A stretch of DNA of 64,000 nucleotides from positions 1,116,001 through 1,180,000 of the forward strand of contig JAHQRK010000022.1 in NCBI GenBank assembly GCA_019828595.1, read 5' to 3'. The notes beneath the pieces are model-generated. The model had not been told where the DNA came from. It did no database searches and saw only the letters and a program-made list of their open reading frames with translations. Within the stretch, counting starts at the first letter, position 1, and every line of letters starts with the position of its first letter. Origin of the DNA: Aphanomyces cochlioides (Eukaryota > Oomycota > Saprolegniomycetes > Saprolegniales > Verrucalvaceae). The position numbers and the translations under genes were made by a program. This document shows, in pieces, positions 41,731 to 52,155 of this stretch.

Positions 41731-44257
41731 ATGGCCTCTAGCGCGGAAAAAACCATCCTTTCGACGGTGTCTCGATTCGCTCAACGTGAATCGACGCCTG
41801 ACCCTAGCCAAGCGACGCCCGGTCCGAGCCGAGAAGCCGCTGAAAAACCTCCTTCCTCTAGGAACAGCGCCGCTGCGTCCGACTCTCTTCGTAGGGAAAA
41901 TGTTTCCAACCAAGATGGTGTTGACTTAGGTGGTGACACTGGTCCAAATATGGACAAAAAAAAATGGACCCGATGATGCAGGAATGGGTATGGATATTAA
42001 TGGTTCCAACGAAAAACCTGCCTCTGACGCCAATGGTGGCAAATTACCCAAGGATTCTGACAAGCCTGGGGAGAATATTACCCATCCTGACGGCACCCCT
42101 CATGGACGAGTTTTACCTAATTCGAAAAATCCCTCCAAAGATGGGACAAACTCTCCTGCCAAACCCTCCAACCCCAAAAAACAAGCTTCGTCCAACAACG
42201 AAGGCAAAAAAACCAACTCGAAGAAAAATAATGTATGGGAAGGAGCCCGCCATGTGAAAACCCAATTGGTTCGCAACACTGGTGGGCATCCCATTGACGA
42301 CTCTGAATTGGAAGAATTAATTCGACAAGCTCGAGAATTCCGCCAAAACCCTACTGCTATGGATGAATTCATTGAAGACATCTTGAAAACTCCATCCTCG
42401 AAGGCTTGCACTGTGGACATTCCTCTGGGAGAAGCATTCCGTCAAGTCAAGGACTACCAAATCCGAGCGAATTTAATTACCCAAAACCCGGGTACGCTTT
42501 GGGAATCGAAATTCAAGGAAATTCTGTTCCACAAGAAAAACCCGACTACTCTCTCTTTGACGTTTTATGACGATGATCTATTGCGCAAAACTTGTGGAAC
42601 CTCCCTTCGTCTGGGAAAACAAGAATTTACTGTGCCTGAATATTCTCCCCACTCGAAACTTTATTTTATTACTTTCAACAACCTGGTGGATCACGATATT
42701 CAAAAAGCGATTTTGAAAAAGTTGGAAGAGCTCACTCACTGCGTCATTGTTGGTTTTAACCCCAGTACTGACAATTTATTACGCTCGACCCAATTTCGAG
42801 TCCTTTTTGACTCCGAAACTCCTCCTTTGGCATTGGTACCAGATGATGGAGGCGAGCCTCTGAGAGAAATCGAGATCCAAAACCAAGTTTATGTTTTTCA
42901 ACATAAAATTCGGTCCCTCAATCAAACGGTCCCTCCCAGCGTTCAAGCTAGACTGGAAAAAGCCAAACAAAAAGACGACGCTAAAAAGAATACAGACCAT
43001 GTCGAGGAAAACGCTACAGAGGAAAAAACTGATGCTCCCGAAAATCCATCGACAGAAAACCAACCACCCAACACCCCGAAGGAAAATACTGGCACAACTG
43101 GAAACTCCGAATCCCCTAATGCCGATCCCAAGGAAAATCAAAATGGCAAGGAAAACTTTGTCGACCTGTCAAGCGATGTGGACATGGAACAAGAGGAGAA
43201 ATCAAATATCGAAGAGGAAGAAATGGTAGCTCAACCCAAGAAGATATTAAATCCTCCACAATCACCCAAGGGCTCGAGCGAGAATAATATTATTCTCACA
43301 GACAAACCCAATTTATCCCAGGACGAATTTAAACCAACTCGAGCCGGTTTTATTCAAGGTCCCCAATACAAAATATCAGCTACCTCGATTCCAACACAAA
43401 ATCGATTCGCTATCCTCAGCTCAGACGACTCTGACGTGACAACTTCAGGCACAACGGTTCCTCGATTCCATCTTGATATCGTTCCTACCGACACGCCCAA
43501 AAAACGTCCTGCTTCGTCCCCAAAATCAACGATACCCAAAAAAATTCCAGCCTCTACGAAACCAGCAGGAGCCAAAGTGAAGGCTCAAATCACAGAGCTG
43601 AAGAAAAAACTGAATGAATCCACCAACCCATTGGTATTTCATGATGAAACCCTCAACCAACCTGGCTTTATTGGAAATATCTATATGGACCCAAAATCTC
43701 GCAAAATCGCATCCAATTTAATTGCCTCGAGAGGAATTATACGTTTAATGGCTGGAGAAAATCCCATGCAAGCTATTGATGAAGAACGATTTACCTCGTA
43801 CTACCAAAAACAGCATGGCCATCCTCCTCCTGAAAATTACAGCCCCACAAATCTATTCCAAAGTTTGTGTCCAAATGACGAAGACTACCACATGAGAAGA
43901 TCTCTAGCAGCAATCGATCTATTTCTGTCCAACAGAGCACCTGAAGCTTATACGAACGATGAGTATATTAATCTGTGCCTGAAAGACAAAGTCCACCGTT
44001 GGCCCAATTGCAATTTAATCACGGACGCCTCCTTGATTAAATTAATTTCCAGTCCTGCTGCTGGAAACCTGGTGCAACATCATAAAATTGAAGAAGAGTT
44101 GAGCCATATTGTGAAAGATCTGGCACTCCAAACAATTGACCCTACGAAGTGTTTTGACTCGGATACTGATGCCTTGTTAACTTTACTTCCGGACGAAAAG
44201 GCTCCTGAACTCGACTACAAAGAACTTGGCGATGGTGACAATGCAGACTCCAATTGA
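41731..44257 (+). pseudogene. LINE-A ORF1, frameshifted in an A9 run
   Basis: Same ORF1 as in copy 1, but the run at 41956-41964 has nine A where the other copies have eight. The first frame, from the ATG at 41731, ends at 41976 after 81 aa. The rest is open in the shifted frame to 44257 and keeps both conserved blocks. Unless polymerase or ribosome slippage on the A-run restores the frame, this copy makes no full ORF1. An assembly error in a homopolymer is also possible. Downstream residues match copy 3 (Pro at the 106 site, Gly at 835). Confidence 0.88.
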
Positions 44258-44357
44258 CTCGCCAACACACAAAATCAATTAAAACCACAATCACCACACC
44301 CCGACCCAAACCAACACAACGACTTGAAGTCAAAAAATCAAAACCCAAATATTAATC

Positions 44358-47300
44358 ATGACCGTGACCACAATTAACGCGCTACCACAAGCCATTATCG
44401 ACTGGGATATTAGCTTGTTTTCTCTCAACACAAATGGTCTCTCCAACTCTTTCCACCACCTTCTCAAGAACTTTCTCCTCAAAAACTCTATCTCACTTAT
44501 CCAAGAAACTCGACTGCCTTACCCCAGCGACCATGGCAAAATCAATTTCTACTGGAAAAAACATACCAACCAACAAGGCACTTTCTTCTACGAGGAGCCA
44601 ATTTATTCCATCAGCCATACCTCTCATCCTACTGGAGGCCTTGCTACATTTATTCATCCTGACTGCCCTCTGGACAATTGCACCAATTTAAACCACTCTT
44701 GGGACAAACCTCTCCTCCGTGGTCGTTATTTACTTATATCGGCCACTCTGGACAATATACCGGTTTTTATTCACAACATCTATGCTCCGTACGACTATCA
44801 CGACCGTGTGGATTTTTTTAATGATCTGCCTCGCGATTTTCCACCCGAAGCTTTTCATATTGTTGGTGGCGACTTTAACGTTATTTTCTCCCCAACATTA
44901 GATTCATGCCGTCCTTCGACTCATGCGACTCATGGCTCATATGAACTCAACCTATGGCTACAAGATTTACACCTCGTTGACATTTTCCGTCAACAAAATC
45001 CACTGAAACGTGCTTTCACAAGTCCAAAATTTGTCAATCGGCTTGACTATATTTTCATCTCGTCTGCTATGGCATCCCTACGTCATCTGAAATTTCGTCA
45101 CCTGGAACTAATTCCTCATGCTGACCACACTCCCTGCAAATTATTGACCAAACGTCCAGCAGTATCAATGGGACCTGGTCCATGGAAAACACCACAATGG
45201 GTTCTCAACAATGACAAGGCCAAATTAATTATCTCTCGTCAACTTGAAACCTTCCTTACCAAGACCCAATTAAACTCAAATGTTGGTCTACATTTCGACA
45301 CCATGATCACCAACATGCGAAATCAATTAAAATACCTACACGACGAGTTGGTCGAAAATCAACAAAGGCCTCTCAAGAAATTATCTATGGATTTGGCTTT
45401 ATTGATTCGGGATTACCAAAACGCCCCATGTGCGTCCTTGATGGCACGTATCAAAACAATTCAAGCTGCCATACATGAATATCATGACAGGAAAAAAGTC
45501 CTACGGGAAGATACTGCTATGCAAACTCATCTCGAGAAAGCGGAAAGGTGTACCAAATTTCACCTGAAGCCACCTCGCACAATCCCTTTACAAAAATCTC
45601 CCTTCAAGGCACTCAAAATGTCCAATGGAAATATTGCTTCTGATCAACAATCAATTTCCTCGACACTCCACGAGTTTTATTCTGACCTGTATGGCGACCA
45701 TGAGGCAGTTGACAAGGAAAGAATGGCCAAGTATTTAAAAACTCTGATATCTCGCCGACTCAATATCGACGACAAGAGATTTATTGGGGCTCCTCTCACG
45801 GCAAACGAATTTTATTTTGCCATTAAACACTCCAAACGGAATTCAACTCCTGGGCCAAATTCACTGCCCTACGAAATTTTGAAAATGTTTCCCCATGAAT
45901 GGTCCCTGGCTTTGGAAATGCTATACTATTACCAAATCAACTCTCACTCCAACTTGGCACCCTCCCAATTGACAAGTTTAATTGTACTGCTGTACAAAAA
46001 GGACGACAAACTACTCCCAAAAAATTACCGTCCCATCAGCTTGGTCAATATCGACGTGAAAATCCTCACAATGGTCCTTGCAGAACGAATGCAGAGAATC
46101 ATTCAGTCGATAGTCCACCCGGATCAAACAGGTTTTATTCGTGGTCGATCAATCCAAACCAATTTACTGCGCTTGGAAGACCTGAATCACTTTATGAAGT
46201 TTTATTCCTCCGAGTCTATTGTGGCCCTCTTGGACTTTGAAAAAGCCTTTGATAGGGTCAACCATTCCTATTTATTGGCAACCCTGAAGGAATTTAATTT
46301 TCCACCGTCCTTTCTCAACATGGTCAAAGTGCTTTATTCAAATCGTCGTGGACGAATTATTGTCAATGGACATTTATCCAACCCATTTAAGATCCAACGT
46401 GGTGTTTTACAAGGCGACCCATTATCACCTCTTTTATTTGTCTTGGCGCTAGAACCTATGTGTTTAGCCATACGCAAGAGAAAAGATTTGGGCATACGAA
46501 TTGGTCATCACACTCACACCGGGAGCTATTATGCAGACGACTCCCAATTGTACTCCAAAAATACATCGACGTTGCAACTCCAACTCGACATCGTCAAAAA
46601 ATTCTGTGATATCTCTGGTTTCAAGTTAAATCTCTCCAAGACAGAATTATTAACCCATGCCAATTTACCTCCAGACCTGGCACCTTTGGCTATTACTGAT
46701 GACAAACCTGCTAAATCGTTGGGCCTTTTAATTTCTCCCAACATCACAGCCACAACACGTTTAAATTCGCTATTGGAGAAATTGGTCTCAAGAACACAAC
46801 TATGGTCTTATCGAGCACGAACCCTACCCGGAAAAGTGACAATCCTAAGGTCAATTTGTTTTCCTGTGCTCTGGTATCAACTCCAATTTATTCCGATCGA
46901 CAAAGAATATGCCAAACTATTCGACAAGGTCGCCAAGCAATTTATTCACGGCGATACAATTGATCCATATTCGACTCAACGTTATTTGCATCAATTCAAC
47001 TCGGACATTATTTTCCTTCCAAAAGCACAAGGTGGTCTCGGATTTAAATCGTCTACCCACTGGTGGTCAAAACTACACCGGGTCATGACCTTTAAATGCT
47101 TCAAGCTACTCCTAGCACCACCTCACAACTCGTATGGTCAAACGAAATTGCCAGCATGGCTATCCATTGGAGAATATTTACTCTCCAGAGCCTTCAGTCC
47201 ATGGGGAAATTTTTATGATCTCCTTTTCATGAGTCCACACTCTAGTATGTACAAAGCCATATCACACCAAGATAAGGTTCCACCTCTCTGGTCAGCATTT

Positions 47301-48443
47301 ACTCGACTATGGTTATCCTTATCTCCAACCCCACTTAAATTTCCCACAGTACAAGTCGATGGAAATTTTCCACTTTGGCACAATCAATTCTTACCCTTGG
47401 AGAAAACTGTCTTTGAACACTGCTATCCAAAGACTTATGATTATGCTGTATCACTGGCAAAATTAAATTTTACCCATGTTCGCCACCTACTCGATGAAAA
47501 TGGCAATCTTATGGATCGGAAAATCCTGTTAGATTGGATTAAATCTCAATGCTCAAGACGCCATTTAGCCACTCCCGATCATAAATGGTGGTATGCTCTA
47601 CACGGAAGACTTAAGTCTATCCTTCCATCTCCACCCGAGGACACAGAAATTAATTTTCGTCAGCCTACACCTTATCGGCAAACGGCTACCGAAATTACTT
47701 GGGCTGGAAATTTTAAAGATGGCTTTTTACCCTTTATTGATGCCACCTTGGATGATTTAACTCATGAATTTAAATCCAAATCAGCTCAGGAGGTTTTACC
47801 CACAGCGCATTTATTGGTACCCTCGGATTTTTATGCCCACAAGGAAAATATTAAAGTGGTCGCATTCTACAGGCAGCCCAAATTTATTCTGCCAACGTAT
47901 AGTGCTTTCATATATCGACTGCTTATACGAGCCTTACCTCTCCGATACAAATTCAAGTACTCGGACGATATCCCGAACACTTGTATTTTCTGTCATGAAG
48001 TGGAGACGTATAAACATTTCACCTTGGACTGTCCATATACTCGAGCATGTTGGAGTCCATTTAAATCCATGGCCAGATCCCTTAACTTTACTTGGCCAAC
48101 TACCATGGAAAAAATATTCTTCTCTCCTATAGCACTCCAAGACAAAGACCTCCAAGCTGGATTTAATTTGCTGTGGCCAATTTTTTTATCTTGTATTTGG
48201 TATACAATTTGGAAAACTCGGTGCGACCGGATTTACCGTCCAGATTTACCTAACAAAACACCTATGACGATATCCAGCTTAGCAGGACACATTATAAAGC
48301 GGCATCTGTACCAAGTCAATCGAGCCTCCTTGGACGACTCCACGAAGGCTTCCTTGACATCGGTGCTTCATAGTTTGCACCAGAATGAGTGGTTCTCTGC
48401 CCAAATCTTACCACAATCTCAAAACGAGACCTTGGAACCTTAA
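44358..48443 (+). CDS. LINE-A ORF2, copy 2 (1361 aa)
   Basis: Full-length endonuclease-reverse transcriptase with every motif of copy 1 in place (QETR, GDFN, RLDY, HADH, GVLQGDP, YADD, CCHC). It differs from copy 1 by Pro163, Ser1087 and Glu1112 and agrees with copy 3 at these sites. It could act even though ORF1 of this copy is broken, if ORF1 protein is supplied by another copy. Confidence 0.96.
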   Translation: MTVTTINALPQAIIDWDISLFSLNTNGLSNSFHHLLKNFLLKNSISLIQETRLPYPSDHGKINFYWKKHTNQQGTFFYEEPIYSISHTSHPTGGLATFIHPDCPLDNCTNLNHSWDKPLLRGRYLLISATLDNIPVFIHNIYAPYDYHDRVDFFNDLPRDFPPEAFHIVGGDFNVIFSPTLDSCRPSTHATHGSYELNLWLQDLHLVDIFRQQNPLKRAFTSPKFVNRLDYIFISSAMASLRHLKFRHLELIPHADHTPCKLLTKRPAVSMGPGPWKTPQWVLNNDKAKLIISRQLETFLTKTQLNSNVGLHFDTMITNMRNQLKYLHDELVENQQRPLKKLSMDLALLIRDYQNAPCASLMARIKTIQAAIHEYHDRKKVLREDTAMQTHLEKAERCTKFHLKPPRTIPLQKSPFKALKMSNGNIASDQQSISSTLHEFYSDLYGDHEAVDKERMAKYLKTLISRRLNIDDKRFIGAPLTANEFYFAIKHSKRNSTPGPNSLPYEILKMFPHEWSLALEMLYYYQINSHSNLAPSQLTSLIVLLYKKDDKLLPKNYRPISLVNIDVKILTMVLAERMQRIIQSIVHPDQTGFIRGRSIQTNLLRLEDLNHFMKFYSSESIVALLDFEKAFDRVNHSYLLATLKEFNFPPSFLNMVKVLYSNRRGRIIVNGHLSNPFKIQRGVLQGDPLSPLLFVLALEPMCLAIRKRKDLGIRIGHHTHTGSYYADDSQLYSKNTSTLQLQLDIVKKFCDISGFKLNLSKTELLTHANLPPDLAPLAITDDKPAKSLGLLISPNITATTRLNSLLEKLVSRTQLWSYRARTLPGKVTILRSICFPVLWYQLQFIPIDKEYAKLFDKVAKQFIHGDTIDPYSTQRYLHQFNSDIIFLPKAQGGLGFKSSTHWWSKLHRVMTFKCFKLLLAPPHNSYGQTKLPAWLSIGEYLLSRAFSPWGNFYDLLFMSPHSSMYKAISHQDKVPPLWSAFTRLWLSLSPTPLKFPTVQVDGNFPLWHNQFLPLEKTVFEHCYPKTYDYAVSLAKLNFTHVRHLLDENGNLMDRKILLDWIKSQCSRRHLATPDHKWWYALHGRLKSILPSPPEDTEINFRQPTPYRQTATEITWAGNFKDGFLPFIDATLDDLTHEFKSKSAQEVLPTAHLLVPSDFYAHKENIKVVAFYRQPKFILPTYSAFIYRLLIRALPLRYKFKYSDDIPNTCIFCHEVETYKHFTLDCPYTRACWSPFKSMARSLNFTWPTTMEKIFFSPIALQDKDLQAGFNLLWPIFLSCIWYTIWKTRCDRIYRPDLPNKTPMTISSLAGHIIKRHLYQVNRASLDDSTKASLTSVLHSLHQNEWFSAQILPQSQNETLEP

Positions 48444-50880
48444 AAGGCATGTTATATTGCAACCTTTGAAGAAATTCACCTAAGTCACCCAAACCAATGG
48501 GAAAACTCAAAGTGGATTTTCTCGCGACCCACTTGGCCTTTTCATGCGTTTGATGGCTCGTTAGCCCCAGCTAACAGAGCTCTATGAACACACCAAGTAA
48601 CTTTATCTCATGCCGAGTCGTTCACAAAATCGACTTGACTTTATCCGTTCACCCAAAATGGCAAAACTATCGACAACTCTGGCATTGCTCTGACGATCAT
48701 TTCAGACATTCTAATGGTCATCAGGGTTGCTAGACATCCCAAGCAGACAAACGCAAGCGTTAGATTGCAAAAAAGTGCAGTGGTTCTCTCACAACAACAC
48801 TTTGAAAATTGTTACGACGTCTCCCCCTGGGGGCGAAATCTCAAAATCGAGTGCACACTTTTTGTTCGGGAAAATTGCGCCACGGTGCCTAAAAGATTCT
48901 CCCATGTCTCCTCCTCAAGATGTGCCAGTTTGCGAGTGCTCAAACCTCGCCAAACTCGCGAAACAAAATTCGAAAGGAAATTCGACCCGGTGACACCCAT
49001 TTTGAACCGGTTTCAACCCGTCACCAAAAGTGAAATTTCTCTCGACCTACTGCGTGGATTTCTACGTTTAGTGGCTTGTTATCTCAGTTGAATCGAGCTC
49101 TATGCCGACACCAACTAGCACATATTGCAGATCTATGGTTCAAAACCACGAACCCATTTTGGACTGTCACCCAAACCGGTGAAACACCAGGACAACTCGA
49201 ACGCTTTCCCTACGGTCACCGAGTGACATCTAGGGGTCTAGTGGGTGGCTCCACCACTTATTACGACTAGCCAAAGCGTTAGAACGCCCTGAAACATCCT
49301 GGTTTGCTCGCAATCCTCAATCCAAAATGTCAACCGCCCCTATCCACCGGCTACAAAACCTTAAGTCGGCTACAGGTCGCAAATCATTTCCTATCGACCG
49401 GCTATGACTCTTTTCCATCCTATCATGGCTAGACGAGTGTTTTAAGCCATCAAGAGCGATGATTGAAGCCCTGGAACCTACTTGCCGTCGCCCCGACAAC
49501 TTTTGGTGAAATGGCTAAAACTCATCGGAATGGCTCCTGAACGCAAATCAACTCCGATCGCCCAACTTAGAGTTGGAGAGGCTCGAGAATGTCCTCGCGA
49601 TGGATTTGAGCTATCAAGCACCATGATAGCAGCACAGGAACCCAACTTCCGATTCCAAACCATTTTGAGCCGATAAGGCTCCAAAACGACCATCGTAGCT
49701 CATTTCAGCTACACGACTCTATATGCACCGATTAATATGGTGCATCCACCGCTAGCCTCCATTGATGGAGGACACCAAGTATGGCTATCTATCTCATAGC
49801 CGTTCGGAAGTTATGACTCCTTCAAATTTGGCCGCCGAGACGCCCGATTGGAAAAACCACTGGTTTTGGCTAGCGCTCTCCCGCTACACACTACCTATGG
49901 CGATTCTAATGGTGCGCTATCCTTCGTACGTATCGTCGCTACGATTCTGCCAAGTGGCTCCATGCACCGCGGCGCCGTTCGAAATCCAGCTCCGACGATG
50001 CTCGCGCTCGAGACCTATCCGCGCATGGCGCATGTCAAAATGGCACCTCCCAAATATTTTACCCTTTTTTATTATTTTTGGGAGGTTTACCCCAAAAGCC
50101 CAACCCACAAGGGATTTTCCCTCTATCTCGCCACCTTCAACTCCGACGAAGACGCTCCTGAAATCAACTTTGCTTGTCATGGAACGACCGACCTCGTTGA
50201 TTTTTTTGGCTGGTCAAATCGTCCAAGAACATTTTATTTTGGATGGTCTTTTCTCTCAAACCCAGCTTTTCCCATGGTTCCAGCGATTTAATTCGGCCTC
50301 CTGAGGTCGAATTAAATTGGCCACGACCTTTTTGGATTTTTTGGGCTCCTACCTCTTGCCAATTTATTTTCCTTGGGCCTGATTTTACTCTGTTTCGACC
50401 CTTTTGTCAATTTTTGGCCTTCCTCTCCTGTCGATTTATTTATTCATGGATCGACCCCAACTCAAGCTTTTATTTACTTGGCCTTTTTCACTGCGTACCT
50501 CCACTTGGAATTTTTATCAAGACTTTTGTATACAAATTTTCAAGTCCTCCACAGTCAACCCGAAATTGCCTCGTATCTCGCCACCACCAACTCGGATCAA
50601 GATGGTCATGAAAAGAAAGTTGCTTGTATGGCTCTTCTCTATACTGTTGAATTTTTTCACAGCCTGAATCGCCATGCAACATTTTCTTTCTGCCATGGTT
50701 CCTCCAAATTACCCCACACCCAAGTCTATTTCGGTTAAGCAACACTGGACGATTTTCCACAAGAACCTTCCAAGGTCACATTTCGCAACACATATTTATT
50801 ATGCGACCTATGAAGCCAAAATCGAAAGTCTAGTTTGCGGCCCTTTTGGGCCATATTAATTCTTTAATATACTCAGTTAA
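48444..50880 (+). other. LINE-A 3' UTR, copy 2
   Basis: Same hairpin-rich 3' UTR as copy 1, ending in the GGCCC-TTTT-GGGCC hairpin and ATACTCAGTTAA. It keeps ATCGGA/TCCGAT pairing near 49525-49557, which copy 1 has lost by a G-to-A change. Confidence 0.8.
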
Positions 50881-50924
50881 CCTTGACGTGGAGAAGGTCC
50901 CCGGTTCAAGTCCGGGTAAGACCA
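50881..50924 (+). pseudogene. tRNA-Val(GAC) 3' half, downstream of LINE-A copy 2
   Basis: Right target copy 50881-50895 plus B box and acceptor 3' strand. Confidence 0.93.
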
Positions 50925-52031
50925 TCCTTTTTCGACCCAAATCAACTTTTTTTGCTTCCCGAATGATATCTCGGCCAATATTTTCTTCCCAACACACGCT
51001 ATCTCTTATGGCACCTCACATGCTCTTCTTTCAACCGCATCACAACCCGTCATCCCCGCACGCCGACGAAATGCGTGTAAAATGACAAAAGTACTAGACT
51101 TTGCGTCTCCATTTCTCATCCATGAGGCAAGTGTACCAATCATAAAACACGCATAAATAGAACAGTTCAAACTGGACTTTCACCGAGACCCTGACACGAC
51201 AAATATTCCATCTCAGTTTCACTTCAGAAAGGACGATTTTAAATCCTCATTGACTTGGAGGGGACGCTACTTGAGAAACCCTTCCAGTCATTCCTTACTC
51301 TCTTCAAAGCAACAAACTTTTCCAAAATGGACCCAACTTAAACTTAACCACACTAAACAAATCTCAACAACAGGTAGCTCCAAAGAAACAGCGATTCGTT
51401 CAAATGAATACACAATCGTATCAACCAAGCGCTGGATAGACACATCCACTCGACCTCAGAGTATGTCTCTCAAAACAATGACAGACAAGATGGAAGAGAG
51501 CATCCAATTGGACCGTTGGAACTTATTATAGATTCCAAGATACATATATGTAGATGATTACAGGAGGTCCATCGTTCCCTGTGAGTTTGTGTGTTTAGAC
51601 TCGTTTTTTGTGGGAGGGGGCGATGATCCGCTTTTGGTTTGAAATGAAAGTATTTGAATAGGTCTACGAGAGGAGACAAACTTTTTCTCCCAAGCCCTTC
51701 GAGTATTGCATGTTGGCGAGGACTGACCACTCAGTTTGTCTAGGCTTTGGTTGCGAAAATAGAGTGCGCTGAAGGATTTTTGTGTCCAGAGTCGTCGTGA
51801 ATGGTATGGAAACAGATCACAGACGTGGAGAGAGGAGATGATGTTTGTGACTTGTGAGGTCGAGTCTATCGTGGGCCGTGTGGTGACAGGATGTTAGTAT
51901 AGGCGATGTTGTTGTGTGTGCTGACGTGATGGGTTTGGCGTTGAATGTGTGACAAGGATAGTGTTCCAATGGTTGTGAGAGGGTGTGTGATTGATGTGAA
52001 TGATGAGCAAGGTAGGCATAGTAGACATGGA
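50925..52031. repeat. Array spacer, unit 16
   Basis: 1107 nt with the LINE-linked CAACCAAGCG variant near 51425. It is the only spacer between LINE-A copies 2 and 3. No gene seen. Confidence 0.9.
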
Positions 52032-52075
52032 GGTCTTATAGTGTAGCGGTTATCACGTCTCCTTGACGTGGAGAA
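52032..52075 (+). pseudogene. tRNA-Val(GAC) 5' half, upstream of LINE-A copy 3
   Basis: Left half ending in the target copy 52061-52075. Confidence 0.93.
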
Positions 52076-52155
52076 CTTTCGTTTTTGCTTTGTAGGTTAA
52101 ACTACCACAGCCCCCCAACGGAAAATCTTGCTTTTTAGGTGCTTTCGACAACGTC

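Larger units (their letters stand above)
41648..50880 (+). mobile_element. LINE-A copy 2, full length, ORF1 frameshifted
   Basis: 9233 bp with perfect target duplication (41633-41647, 50881-50895). It starts CGACTTTCG, three bases more at the 5' end than copies 1 and 3. ORF2 is open; ORF1 carries a one-base insertion in an A-run. With copies 3 and 4 it forms a 10.4-kb head-to-tail repeat. Confidence 0.96.
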
